Shown here piece after piece: positions 1 through 7,562 of a stretch of 64,000 nt of DNA (position 1 is its first letter; every line of letters begins with the position of its first letter). The stretch is taken from assembly GCF_031846305.1 (NCBI RefSeq), contig NZ_JAVRHY010000015.1, forward strand, positions 3,237 through 67,236. Reading direction: 5' to 3'. This DNA is from Spectribacter acetivorans (GTDB taxonomy: Bacteria > Pseudomonadota > Gammaproteobacteria > Nevskiales > Salinisphaeraceae). Under the pieces are notes generated by a model. The model was given only the letters and a program-made list of their open reading frames with translations, was not told the origin of the DNA and made no database searches. Both the position numbers and the translations under genes were made by a program.

Positions 1-1
1 C

Positions 2-694
2 GACTATCTGGCCGGTTTTCCGGAGCACCCGCACCGCGGCTTCGAGACGGTGACCTACATGCTGGCCGGGCGCATGCGCCACGGCGACAACCACGGCCAC
101 AGCGGGGTGATCGGCCCCGGCGGGGTGCAGTGGATGACCGCCGGCCGCGGCATCGTGCATTCGGAAATGCCGGAGCAGGACGAGGGCCTGATGTGGGGCT
201 TCCAGCTCTGGGTGAACCTGCCGGCGGCCGACAAGATGGGCGAGCCCGGCTATCAGGAGCACGCCGCGGACGCCATTCCGGAGGTCGGCCTGCCGGGCGG
301 TGGGGAAGTCCGGGTGATTGCCGGGCGTTTCGGCGATGCCGTGGGCCCGGTGGCCGCGGCGGCGACCGCGCCGGTGTATCTGGACGTGCGGCTTGATGCG
401 GGCGAAACGTTCTCGACCGCCGTGCCGGCCGGCCACAACGCCATGCTGTATGTCTATGACGGTGCGGTGGACGTGGCCGGGCAGTCGCTGACCCGCGGTC
501 AGTTGGCGCAACTCGGCCAGGCCGCCGGCAGCGAGGATGGTGTGGCGTTCACCGCCGGCGACGACGGTGGCCGGGCGCTGCTGATTGCGGGGGCGCCACT
601 CAACGAACCGGTGGCTCGGTACGGGCCCTTCGTGATGAATCACGCCCACGAAATCCGTCAGGCGGCGCTGGATTTCCAGGCCGGACGGTTCTGA
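2..694 (+). CDS. pirin family protein, 5' end outside window
   Basis: Partial gene: the frame is open from base 2 and stops with TGA at 692-694, so the N-terminus lies upstream of the window. The visible 230 residues form a double-cupin pirin. Iron-ligand motifs are present in order: His-Pro-His-Arg-Gly-Phe-Glu near the visible start and His-Ser-Glu after the Met-Thr-Ala-Gly-Arg-Gly loop. Pirins of this YhhW type are cytosolic metal-binding cupins; some members have quercetinase activity, but the physiological substrate here cannot be read from sequence. A second pirin gene follows on the same strand about 200 bp downstream and is broken. Family call is firm; function beyond that is not. Confidence 0.9.
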   Translation, partial: DYLAGFPEHPHRGFETVTYMLAGRMRHGDNHGHSGVIGPGGVQWMTAGRGIVHSEMPEQDEGLMWGFQLWVNLPAADKMGEPGYQEHAADAIPEVGLPGGGEVRVIAGRFGDAVGPVAAAATAPVYLDVRLDAGETFSTAVPAGHNAMLYVYDGAVDVAGQSLTRGQLAQLGQAAGSEDGVAFTAGDDGGRALLIAGAPLNEPVARYGPFVMNHAHEIRQAALDFQAGRF

Positions 695-793
695 GGTGCG
701 GGCCCCTCGTCCGCTTGCGGGCGAGCTTTGCGAGGGGAGCGAAGCGAACCGGGGTTGGGGAGAGGGCGCCCGGATTGTCGCCCCTCGCCCTGG

Positions 794-821
794 CCCTCTC
801 CCCCGTTGTCGGGGGAGAGGG
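794..821. repeat. CCCTCTCCC-type palindromic repeat
   Basis: Perfect inverted repeat with 11-base arms (794-804 and 811-821) and a 6-base loop, lying in the 206-bp gap between the two pirin genes. The same arm sequence occurs between cbbS and cbbX (27089-27113), and related copies sit at 18984-19069 and 63641-63738, so this is a dispersed REP-like element rather than a local terminator. The rest of the gap (695-793) carries related degenerate GC-rich repeat sequence and no gene that I can support. Confidence 0.75.
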
Positions 822-900
822 ATGGTGGTGATCGGCCTTTTCGTTCGGTCGCCGGGGATGGCGCTATGGCTGGGTTAAGCTTGCGACAGGAGGTGGACCC

Positions 901-1840
901 ATGAGCAACATCGAACCCCAATGCCGGCTGTCCGACTCGCGGGACTGCCCCGCGGCCGCGGGTGCACCGGTCAGCGAAATTATCGCGGCGCGCGAGGCGG
1001 TGCTCGGCAGGGACATGGTCATCCGGCGCGCGCTGCCCACCCGGCACCGGCGCATGATCGGGGCCTGGTGTTTTCTCGACCACGCCGGGCCGGCGGATGT
1101 GTCGGCCAATCCGGTCGACGTGGGCTCGCATCCGCATATCGGGTTGCAGACCTTCACCTGGCCGGTGTCGGGCCAGTTGCTGCACTAAGGATTCGCTGGG
1201 CAGCAATCAGGTGATCGATCCGGGGCAGGTCAACCTGATGACCGCCGGGCGCGGGATCACGCATTCCGAGGAATCTCCCCATGGCGGCCCGGCCTGTTTC
1301 GAGGGGGCGCAGCTATGGATTGCCCTGCCCGATGCCAATCGCCATATCGAACCGGCGTTCGAGAACTATCCTAAGCAGCCGCAGTTCGACCGCGACGGCT
1401 TCCGGATCACGGTGCTGGCCGGCGAGGCCTTCGGCGAACGGGCGCCGGCGCGCATCTATTCGCCGCTGGTCAGCGTGGACTTCACTACGGACGGCGACGC
1501 CGCCACCGACCTGCCGCTACGCAGCGATTTCGAGTACGGCCTGCTGGTGCTGCAGGGTGCGCTGACGGTCGCCGGGCAGGCGCTGGTGCCGGGGCAGTTG
1601 CTGTATCTCGGCCGCGGCCGGGAATCCCTGCCGGTGCGGGCCGATGGCGCCGCCCGCGTGCTGCTGATCGGCGGCGAACCCTTCGGCGAGGAGATTCTGC
1701 TGTGGTGGAATTACGTGGCGCGCACGAAAGCCGAGATCGCCGAGGCGGACGCGGCCTGGAAGCGTCATGACGCCCGGTTCGGTGAGGTGCCCGGTTATGC
1801 CGGGGCGCCGCTGACGTCGCCGGCGCTGCCCTGGCGATAG
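901..1840 (+). pseudogene. pirin family protein disrupted by a single-base frameshift
   Basis: The first 95 codons from ATG 901 (with an AGGAGG-like ribosome site at 890-895) read as a pirin N-terminus and stop at TAA 1186-1188. From about 1187 the +1 frame continues seamlessly with Lys-Asp-Ser-Leu-Gly-Ser, the Met-Thr-Ala-Gly-Arg-Gly loop and His-Ser-Glu, to a TAG at 1838-1840. Removing one base around T1186 restores one continuous protein of about 312 residues, the usual pirin length. So the gene is either recently inactivated or carries a sequencing or assembly error. The downstream half keeps intact coding character with no further stops, which favours a recent event or an error over old decay. 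It lies tandem to another pirin gene. Confidence 0.85.
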
Positions 1841-1851
1841 GGCGATCTGAA

Positions 1852-1875
1852 GACGGCTTGAAAGCCGCCCTACTG
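1852..1875. repeat. GTAGGGC-type hairpin repeat, copy 1
   Basis: Hairpin with arms CGGCTT (1854-1859) and AAGCCG (1862-1867), followed by GCCCTAC. It sits between the broken pirin gene and the convergent DUF2147 gene. Other copies are at 4114, 4174, 9818 and 63779; all share a short hairpin next to CCTAC or its complement. Confidence 0.7.
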
Positions 1876-1894
1876 GCGGAATCGGCCGGGCCGC

Positions 1895-2398
1895 CTATTC
1901 GGTTTCGACCAGTACGCTCTGGTCCACCCCTTCGGCATCGCGACCGGCCCGGGTCCAGATTTCGGTGCGGCCCAGCAGCGAAATGCCGATGTAACCGCGC
2001 AGCTTGAGCTTGTCCGGTTCCGGCGTTTCCATCCACGCGGAATAGGTCTTGCCATTGTTGGGGTCGTAGGCCTCGCCATCTTCCCAGCGGCGCTCGCCGT
2101 TGTATTCGAAGCCCTTGAGAATGCGGATGCCCAGCAGGGACCGGTCGCGTTTCGCCGGGTCCGGGTTGTTCACATCCTTCTCCGGACCGTCGTTGTCGCC
2201 GCTACCGGGCGGCTCGCCCACGGTCTTGCCGAAGTAGGCGCCGTTTTCCTCGAATACCTGGATGTAACCGTCTTCCGCGGCGGTCAGCCACACGCCGGTG
2301 ATGGCGTCCGCCTCGGGCTGGGCGCTGGCAGCGGTGGCCAGCGCGAAAAGCAGGGCGGCGACGAGGGGCATCGGCTGTCGGGTGATCAATGCAGTCAT
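1895..2398 (-). CDS. DUF2147 family secreted protein
   Basis: A 167-residue protein starting at ATG 2398; an in-frame TTG at 2419 is a weaker alternative. The first 26 residues form a Sec signal peptide (Thr-Arg start, hydrophobic Leu/Ala core, Ala-Ser-Ala-Gln cleavage site), so the protein should be periplasmic. The mature part has the DUF2147 pattern: an initial 'GVWLTAAEDGYIQV' strand, a central 'PNNGKTYSAWM' segment and a C-terminal 'LKLRGYIGISLLGRTEIWTR' block typical of the family's beta barrel. The family has no established function. The gene is transcribed alone, convergent with the pirin fragment and divergent from the crotonase gene about 90 bp away. Confidence 0.85.
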   Translation of the reverse strand: MTALITRQPMPLVAALLFALATAASAQPEADAITGVWLTAAEDGYIQVFEENGAYFGKTVGEPPGSGDNDGPEKDVNNPDPAKRDRSLLGIRILKGFEYNGERRWEDGEAYDPNNGKTYSAWMETPEPDKLKLRGYIGISLLGRTEIWTRAGRDAEGVDQSVLVETE

Positions 2399-2488
2399 GT
2401 CGGGGTGCGGCGGTTTCAATGTCGGTGCCGATATTCTAGCCTGCGGCCAGTAGCCCGCATCATCAAACGCCCGTCAGCAGGAGTGGCC

Positions 2489-3271
2489 ATGTCCAACATC
2501 AGCGTCGAAACCCGGGGGCACGTGCTGTGCATCGGCATCAACCGGCCGGACAAGCGCAATGCGTTCAGTCTGGATATGTACCGGGACATGGCGGCCGCCT
2601 ACGGCCGGCTCGACCGCGATCCGGAACTGCGCTGCGGCCTGCTGTTCGCCCACGGCGACCATTTCACCGCCGGGCTGGATCTGTCGGAGTGGGCCTCGGA
2701 GTTCGCCGCCGGCCGGTTTCCGCCCATTGATGACGACGCCGTCGAGCCTTTCGGCCTGGATTCCGACAACCGGCTGAGCAAGCCGCTGGTGGTGGCCACC
2801 CAGGGCATCTGCTTCACCGCCGGCATCGAGTTCATGCTGGCCGGGGACATCCGCGTGGCTGCGGACAACACCCGCTTCGGCCAGATCGAGATCAAGCGCG
2901 GCATCTACCCGGTGGGCGGCGGCACCATCCGTTTCATCCAGAGCATCGGCTGGGGCAACGCCATGCGCTATCTGCTGACCGGCGACGAGATCAGCGCCGA
3001 CGAGGCGCACCGGATGGGCCTGATCCAGGAACTCACGCCGGTGGGCCAGCAGTTCGACCGCGCCTTCGAGATTGCCCGGCGGGTGGCGGCCCAGGCACCG
3101 CTGGGGGTGCAGGCTACGCTCAAGAGTTCGCGGCTGTCACTGGATTCCGGCGAGCGCGCCGCCATCGAAAAGCTGCTACCGGACCTGATCCCGATCATGA
3201 ACAGCGAGGACGCCCGGGAGGGTGTGCAATCGTTCGTGGAGCGGCGCGAGGCGGTCTTCAAGGGGCGCTGA
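2489..3271 (+). CDS. enoyl-CoA hydratase/isomerase (crotonase) family protein
   Basis: A 260-residue cytosolic crotonase-fold protein. The start is ATG 2489 with AGCAGGAG just upstream; the frame extends further 5' without family similarity. Visible motifs are the CoA-binding 'NRPDKRNA' at residues 18-25, the first oxyanion-hole segment 'FTAGLDL' near 59-65 and the second 'AGIEFMLAGD' at 111-120. The 'YPVGGGTIRF' region corresponds to the catalytic-glutamate loop, but the usual Glu of true hydratases is not obvious, so the reaction (hydration, isomerisation or another crotonase chemistry) is open. Length is typical. It stands alone between the DUF2147 gene and the NYN gene and probably acts on an acyl-CoA intermediate. 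Confidence 0.88.
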   Translation: MSNISVETRGHVLCIGINRPDKRNAFSLDMYRDMAAAYGRLDRDPELRCGLLFAHGDHFTAGLDLSEWASEFAAGRFPPIDDDAVEPFGLDSDNRLSKPLVVATQGICFTAGIEFMLAGDIRVAADNTRFGQIEIKRGIYPVGGGTIRFIQSIGWGNAMRYLLTGDEISADEAHRMGLIQELTPVGQQFDRAFEIARRVAAQAPLGVQATLKSSRLSLDSGERAAIEKLLPDLIPIMNSEDAREGVQSFVERREAVFKGR

Positions 3272-3337
3272 TAGACTGCCGCCAAGGCATTCCGGTGGGA
3301 TGGCATTCGCTGCCCGCCTCGTCAACAAGGAACCGCA

Positions 3338-4093
3338 ATGGCCGACGAACCGCTGATCGCCGTCTTCGTCGATTTCGAGAATCTGGCGCTGGGCGTCAAG
3401 GACGTGCCCGGCGGCGATTTCCAGATGGAACTGGTCACCAAGCGTCTGCTGGAAAAGGGCCGCATCGTGTTCAAGCGGGCCTACTGCGACTGGACCCGCT
3501 ACAAGAACACCATGCACGCGTTCCACGCGATGGGGGTCGAGATGATCGACATTCCCCAGTCACGCGTGTCCGGCAAGAACAGCGCGGATATCCGCATGGT
3601 CGTGGATGCCATCGACATGTGCTATGCCAAGAGTCATATCGACATCTTCGCGCTGGTGTCGGGCGATTCCGATTTCTCGCCGCTGGTGTCCAAGCTCAAG
3701 GAGAACGACAAGCGGGTGATCGGCTGCGGGGTGAAGTCGTCCACCTCCGATCTGCTGGTGGCCAACTGCGACGAGTTCATCTACTACGACGATCTGGTTC
3801 AGACCGCCCGCAAGAGCGGTTCGCGCCGGGCCAAGCGTGGCAACAAGCCGACCGACAAGAGCGCCGAGGCGCGCGAGAAGATTCTCGAGATCGTGCAGTC
3901 GCTGGAGTCGGATTACGACCCGGTCTGGGGCTCGCAGATCAAGCAGACGATCAAGCGCGTGTACCCGAGCTTCAACGAGACCCACTACGGCTACAAGGGC
4001 TTTTCCGAACTGCTGCAGGACGCGGAAAAGCAGAAGCTGCTGGCGCTGGAATACGACGCCGACCGCGGCAACTACAAGGTGCGCTCGATCTGA
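3338..4093 (+). CDS. NYN-domain ribonuclease-like protein with C-terminal LOTUS/OST-HTH domain
   Basis: A 251-residue soluble protein with AAGGA 10 bases ahead of ATG 3338. Residues 5-150 form a NYN (PIN-like) nuclease domain: Asp12 in 'VFVDFENLAL', Asp84 in 'NSADIRMVVDA' and the Asp110/Asp112 pair in 'SGDSDFSPLV' supply the acidic metal-binding cluster. A basic linker (about 158-175, Arg/Lys rich) leads to a C-terminal LOTUS/OST-HTH winged-helix domain at about 175-250 ending in 'DRGNYKVRSI'. This NYN-LOTUS arrangement is known for LabA-like proteins, predicted RNA-processing factors; LOTUS domains bind RNA or RNA helicases. The RNA target is unknown and no partner gene is adjacent. The intact acidic cluster suggests catalytic competence. 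Confidence 0.88.
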   Translation: MADEPLIAVFVDFENLALGVKDVPGGDFQMELVTKRLLEKGRIVFKRAYCDWTRYKNTMHAFHAMGVEMIDIPQSRVSGKNSADIRMVVDAIDMCYAKSHIDIFALVSGDSDFSPLVSKLKENDKRVIGCGVKSSTSDLLVANCDEFIYYDDLVQTARKSGSRRAKRGNKPTDKSAEAREKILEIVQSLESDYDPVWGSQIKQTIKRVYPSFNETHYGYKGFSELLQDAEKQKLLALEYDADRGNYKVRSI

Positions 4094-4113
4094 CGCAGGT
4101 TGGTATGCCGGCT

Positions 4114-4137
4114 GGCCGCTTGAAAGCGGCCCTACGC
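4114..4137. repeat. GTAGGGC-type hairpin repeat, copy 2
   Basis: Hairpin with arms GGCCGCT (4114-4120) and AGCGGCC (4125-4131) followed by CTAC, in the 178-bp gap between the NYN gene and the convergent SodC-like gene. It shares the TTGAAA loop and CCTAC flank with copies at 1852 and 63779. Confidence 0.7.
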
Positions 4138-4173
4138 AGGAATCGGGTTATTTCGCCAGCCGTTACCTCGAGG

Positions 4174-4194
4174 TAGGGCGCGATTCATCGCGCC
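4174..4194. repeat. GTAGGGC-type hairpin repeat, copy 3, opposite orientation
   Basis: GTAGG flank followed by a perfect hairpin with arms GGCGCGAT (4177-4184) and ATCGCGCC (4187-4194) and a two-base loop. It is oriented opposite to the copy 40 bp upstream, so the two form an inverted pair in one gap, a layout typical of REP doublets. Confidence 0.65.
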
Positions 4195-4214
4195 GGTTCA
4201 GCCGCAGCGCCACG

Positions 4215-4240
4215 AAAAAGGGCCCGCAGCGCGGGCCCTT
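4215..4240 (-). terminator. Rho-independent terminator of the SodC-like operon
   Basis: A perfect 10-base GC-rich stem (4218-4227 with 4231-4240, loop AGC) is followed on the minus strand by a run of T (complement of the A run 4215-4219). It lies 32 bp past the stop of the SodC-like gene, so it should end that transcript; the stem may also attenuate read-through from the convergent NYN gene. Confidence 0.8.
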
Positions 4241-4271
4241 CTCATTGCCGATAAAGGCAAAGCCAGTGTGG

Positions 4272-4916
4272 CTAGTTGATCACACCGCAGGCAATCCGCC
4301 CGCCGGCGGCGCCGGCCGGGGGTTCCGTGGGATCGTTACCCTTGGCATGCACGACCACGGCCTTGCCGCGGACCGCGTCCAGTGACAGGCCTTCCAGGGT
4401 GATCAGTTCGTTGTCGCTGCCGGTGTCGGCCACGTTGAACTCGCCCAGATTGCCGTGGATCACGTCGTCCCCGTCGGTGGGGAACTTGAGATGTGGGCCG
4501 GCGGCCTGGGCGTTGTCGCCGCAGTCACCATTGGCGTGGACGTGGAAGGCATGCTTGCCCGCGCTCATGCCGCTGGCCTCGGCGTACACCTGGATGTCTT
4601 CACCCATCGCGGTGAACTCGACCTGGCCGGTTACGCCGCTGCCGTCCACTTCCTCGAGCGTGGCGGTTACCTGGTTGTCGCTGGCGGTCGGCTCTTCGGC
4701 CATCGCCTCGTCGGCGGCATCGTCCATGTCGTCCATGGCTTCGCCGGCGTCATCCATGGCCTCTTCCGTTGCCTCGGCGGCATCGTCGGCCGCTTGTTCG
4801 GCGGTGGCCTGGGCGTCTTCCATGGCCTCTTCGGCCTGTTGCTGATCGCCCTCGCTGCAAGCGGTGATGGTGAAGGCGCCCGCGCAGAGGGCGGCGATCA
4901 TCCAGAAATTACGCAT
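4272..4916 (-). CDS. Cu/Zn superoxide dismutase-like lipoprotein with acidic linker
   Basis: A 214-residue protein from ATG 4916. Residues 1-20 are a lipoprotein signal with lipobox ITAC (Cys20), so it should be envelope anchored. Residues about 25-75 are a low-complexity Ala/Glu/Asp/Met stretch, probably a helical spacer. The rest is a SodC fold: 'HAFHVHANGDC' carries the copper His pair and a disulfide Cys, 'AGPHLKF' the bridging His, 'VVVHAKGND' the last copper His and 'GGRIACGVI' the second Cys. The zinc-site segment reads His-Gly-Asn-Leu-Gly-Glu, where active enzymes usually have an Asp, and one His of the zinc loop is not evident, so activity is uncertain. The start overlaps the end of the upstream lipoprotein gene by 8 bases, implying coupled translation. 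Confidence 0.85.
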   Translation of the reverse strand: MRNFWMIAALCAGAFTITACSEGDQQQAEEAMEDAQATAEQAADDAAEATEEAMDDAGEAMDDMDDAADEAMAEEPTASDNQVTATLEEVDGSGVTGQVEFTAMGEDIQVYAEASGMSAGKHAFHVHANGDCGDNAQAAGPHLKFPTDGDDVIHGNLGEFNVADTGSDNELITLEGLSLDAVRGKAVVVHAKGNDPTEPPAGAAGGRIACGVIN

Positions 4917-5319
4917 TGTCCTGGCTCCCGATTGGTTCGAGCTTGGCACGGTGAGCGCTGATGCGCGTCACCAGGTCCCCGTGATTTTCGAGGTCGGAGA
5001 ATAACACTCCGTAGTTGTTCTGCATCCAGTCACCGAAGGCCTGCGGGTCGTTTTCCCCCATCAGGCGGGCCAGTGCCGCGGTGTGTTCACCGCCACCGGC
5101 GGCGGCCTCGCGGCGGACGATGTGGAACTGGGAATCCACGAACTCACGCGCCTGGGCGTACTCGGTATTCGGGCCTTCGGTGGTGGCGTCCGAACTCTGG
5201 GACGTGGTGTCGGTGACCTGTTCCAGCGCCTTGGCGGCCGTATTGGTGGTACTGGTGACGGCACTGCAGCCGGCCACGATCGGCAGCGTGAACAGTAGGG
5301 AAAGAAGTACGCGTTGCAT
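4909..5319 (-). CDS. DUF3015-like small lipoprotein
   Basis: A 136-residue protein starting at ATG 5319 with a lipoprotein signal: hydrophobic Leu-rich segment and lipobox VAGC at Cys18. A Ser/Thr-rich linker (about 20-50) precedes a helical domain in which 'GGGEHTAALARLMG' followed by 'FGDWMQNNYGVLF' resembles the C-terminal half of DUF3015 proteins. Function is not established for that family. Its stop overlaps the start of the SodC-like gene by 8 bases, so the two are very probably co-transcribed and may act together at the envelope. Domain assignment is by eye and moderate; the lipoprotein call is strong. Confidence 0.65.
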   Translation of the reverse strand: MQRVLLSLLFTLPIVAGCSAVTSTTNTAAKALEQVTDTTSQSSDATTEGPNTEYAQAREFVDSQFHIVRREAAAGGGEHTAALARLMGENDPQAFGDWMQNNYGVLFSDLENHGDLVTRISAHRAKLEPIGSQDNA

Positions 5320-5441
5320 CGGCTTGTCCTCGCGTTGGGGAGGTTCCGAGTCTAGCCCTGTTGGGCCGTCCGCGTCGAAGGAATTTGACCGGACGGGAAG
5401 GATGCCCGATTTTCGGGGCAGGATTTCACTGCCGATTTGCC

Positions 5442-6329
5442 ATGGACGTTCTGCGAACTCCCGACGAATGCTTTGCCGGCCTGCCCGGTTACCCCTTCGA
5501 GCCCCGTTATGCCACTGTTGGCGACCTGCGGCTGCACTACCTGGATGAAGGCAATCCGGATGGCCCCGTGGTGCTGCTGATGCACGGCGAACCGAGCTGG
5601 TCGTATCTGTATCGCACCATGATCCCGCCGCTGGTCGGCGCCGGCTGTCGCGTGTTGGTGCCGGACCTGATCGGCTTCGGCCGCTCGGACAAGCCGGCCG
5701 CGGTGGACGATTACAGCTACCAGCGGCACGTCGACTGGATGCTGGACTGGTTGCGGCAGCTCGATCCCGACCGGGTCACGCTGTTCTGCCAGGACTGGGG
5801 CTCGCTGATCGGCCTGCGGCTGGTGGCCGCCGAGCCGGATCGGTTCGCCCGGGTGTTCGTGGGTAATGGCGGGCTGCCCACCGGCGACGAAAGAGTGCCG
5901 GCCGCGTTCAAGCTCTGGCGGGCGTTCGCGTTGTACAGCCCGATCTTCCCGGTCGCCGGGATCATGCGCGTGGCCACCCGCGCGCCCATGGACAAGGCCA
6001 CGGCGCGTGGCTACGCGGCGCCATTTCCCGACAAACGCTATCTGGCCGGCGCTCGCGCCTTCCCCGCGCTGGTGCCGATCACGCCGGACGACCCGGCCAG
6101 CGAGCCCAACCGCGAGGCCTGGACGGTGCTCAGGCAATTCGACAAGCCGTTCCACACCTGCTTTTCCGATGGCGATCCCATCACCCGCGGTCTGGACCGT
6201 GGCCTGCGCCGCCGGGTGCCGGGCGCGGAAGGTGTGGAGCACACCACCATCGAGGGGGCCGGCCATTTCCTGCAGGAGGACAAGGGACGCGAAATCGCCG
6301 CCTTCATGCGGCGGCAGATGGGTTGTTGA
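5442..6329 (+). CDS. haloalkane dehalogenase (HLD-I, DhlA/DmmA-like)
   Basis: A 295-residue alpha/beta hydrolase. ATG 5442 is chosen because the upstream in-frame extension is not family-like. Hallmarks of subfamily I haloalkane dehalogenases are visible: 'HGEPSWS' at residues 48-54 (Glu50 oxyanion side), nucleophile Asp118 with halide-stabilising Trp119 in 'FCQDWGSL', an Asp in 'CFSDGDPITRG' and the catalytic His in 'GAGHFLQED' near the C-terminus. The reaction would be hydrolytic removal of halide from a haloalkane to an alcohol in the cytosol. The closest non-dehalogenase alternative is an epoxide hydrolase, but Trp next to the nucleophile and Glu in the HGEP motif favour dehalogenase. Monocistronic, convergent with the ParA-like gene. 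Confidence 0.85.
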   Translation: MDVLRTPDECFAGLPGYPFEPRYATVGDLRLHYLDEGNPDGPVVLLMHGEPSWSYLYRTMIPPLVGAGCRVLVPDLIGFGRSDKPAAVDDYSYQRHVDWMLDWLRQLDPDRVTLFCQDWGSLIGLRLVAAEPDRFARVFVGNGGLPTGDERVPAAFKLWRAFALYSPIFPVAGIMRVATRAPMDKATARGYAAPFPDKRYLAGARAFPALVPITPDDPASEPNREAWTVLRQFDKPFHTCFSDGDPITRGLDRGLRRRVPGAEGVEHTTIEGAGHFLQEDKGREIAAFMRRQMGC

Positions 6330-6368
6330 GCAGTCGTCTCTCGGCTGGAATGGTTGCCGAGTCCCGAT

Positions 6369-7103
6369 CTATGCCAGTGCCTTCCAGAGCGCTCTGAACT
6401 GTGTCGCCGCGCGCGACCTTGGCGCGAAGCAGGCAACCGGCGCCTGGTATTCGCCCATGCGTTCCACGTCCGCCGAGTAGCCGATCCACGCGGTCGGCGC
6501 GTCGCGCATGATGGCCGGTGGGTCGCTGAGCATGTCCCGGTGCAGCCCCTTGCGGCGGTCGACCATGGAGAAGAACGGCTGCACCCGGGCGGCCTTGCGG
6601 CCTTCCTTGCCGGCCAGCGTCTCGATCTGATCCAGCGCCCGGAGTGACAGGGGGCTGGGCACGACGGGCACCACCAGGGTATCCGCCGCCCGCAGTACGG
6701 CGGTGGCGAGGCTGCCGAGACCCGGTGGGCAGTCGAGTACCACAAGCGTGTAGGTCTCTGAGAAGGGTTCGATCAGGTCGGCCAGCCGTTTCTTGCTGCC
6801 GGACGCGGCTCGCAGCAGGGCGTCCATGTGGCGGAAACTGGTATCGCCGGGGATCGCGTGCAGCCTTTCATGATGCGCGGTTCGCCGTACGAAGCGCCCC
6901 AGCGGGCGGTCGCCGTCCACCACCTTCCGGGCGGCCAGCTTGCGGTCCGTATCCACCTGCAGGTACCAGCTGGCGGCTGACTGCGGGTCCAGATCCCAGA
7001 GCAGCACGTGCTCACCGGCCCGGGCCGCCTCCCAGGCCAGATTGACGGCGGCGGCGGTCTTGCCGACGCCGCCCTTGGCGCTGTGCAGGGCCCATATATG
7101 CAT
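6369..7103 (-). CDS. ParA family ATPase, orphan
   Basis: A 244-residue deviant Walker-type ATPase starting at ATG 7103. The Walker A loop 'KGGVGKTAAAVNLAW' (residues 10-24), switch region 'LLWDLDPQSAAS' and 'LVVLDCPPGLGS' Walker B are intact. Proteins of this set position plasmids, chromosomes or other cargo by ATP-dependent dimerisation on DNA. No parB, parS cluster or cargo gene is adjacent, so the cargo is unknown. The C-terminal part 'APRSRAATQFRALWKAL' resembles solitary chromosomal ParA proteins. Upstream on the same strand, 73 bp away, is the guanidinium exporter gene, but no functional link is evident. Confidence 0.88.
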   Translation of the reverse strand: MHIWALHSAKGGVGKTAAAVNLAWEAARAGEHVLLWDLDPQSAASWYLQVDTDRKLAARKVVDGDRPLGRFVRRTAHHERLHAIPGDTSFRHMDALLRAASGSKKRLADLIEPFSETYTLVVLDCPPGLGSLATAVLRAADTLVVPVVPSPLSLRALDQIETLAGKEGRKAARVQPFFSMVDRRKGLHRDMLSDPPAIMRDAPTAWIGYSADVERMGEYQAPVACFAPRSRAATQFRALWKALA

Positions 7104-7176
7104 GGCGGCAGCCTCGCGTCGGAATGTGACAAAAAGATGACAGTCGGGTTTCGGCGACCACCGCGCCGGGCGGCGT

Positions 7177-7497
7177 TCAGTCGCCGGCGGTCAACTTCAG
7201 GCCGATCACCGCGATGATCAGCAGCGCCAGACACAGCAACCGCGCGGTTTCGCGCGGCTCGTCGAAAAGCAGCATGCCCAGGATGGTGGTGCCGGCGGTG
7301 CCGATGCCTACCCATACGGCATAGGCGGTGCCCAGCGGCAGGGTCCGTACCGCCAGCGCCAGCCCGTACAGGCTTGCCACCATCGCCAGACCGGTGAGCA
7401 GACTGGGCAGGGGGCGGGTGAATCCGTCGGTGTATTTCAGTCCGATTGCCCAGGCAATCTCGAAGACTGCCGCGATGATGAGAATGAGCCAGGCCAT
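7177..7497 (-). CDS. sugE: SMR-family guanidinium exporter (Gdx/SugE type)
   Basis: A 106-residue inner-membrane protein with four transmembrane helices, starting at ATG 7497. The signature of the Gdx branch is clear: essential Glu13 in 'VFEIAWAIGLKYTDGFTR', 'PSLLTG', 'LPLGTAYAVWVGIGTAG' and the C-terminal 'IIAVIGLKL'. Gdx proteins work as dual-topology homodimers exchanging protons for guanidinium. Known relatives are often under a guanidine riboswitch; the 65-bp gap between this gene and the divergent phosphoesterase gene is too short for a full guanidine-I riboswitch and I see no such fold. The EmrE branch is less likely because of the Lys-Tyr/Gly-Phe-Thr-Arg segment. Confidence 0.88.
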   Translation of the reverse strand: MAWLILIIAAVFEIAWAIGLKYTDGFTRPLPSLLTGLAMVASLYGLALAVRTLPLGTAYAVWVGIGTAGTTILGMLLFDEPRETARLLCLALLIIAVIGLKLTAGD

Positions 7498-7562
7498 GAC
7501 GCGCAAGGATGACGCGCCGCCCCGGATTTGCAAGCGCTGCGTGGCTACTCAATCATGCCGCC

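Noticed and set aside
6369..7103. Plasmid partition locus
   Set aside because: A ParA-type ATPase alone, without parB or centromere-like repeats, and surrounded by chromosomal metabolic genes.
7498..7562. Guanidine riboswitch ahead of the Gdx/SugE gene
   Set aside because: The gap to the divergent gene is only 65 bp and shows no guanidine-I fold or guanidine-II twin ACGR hairpins.
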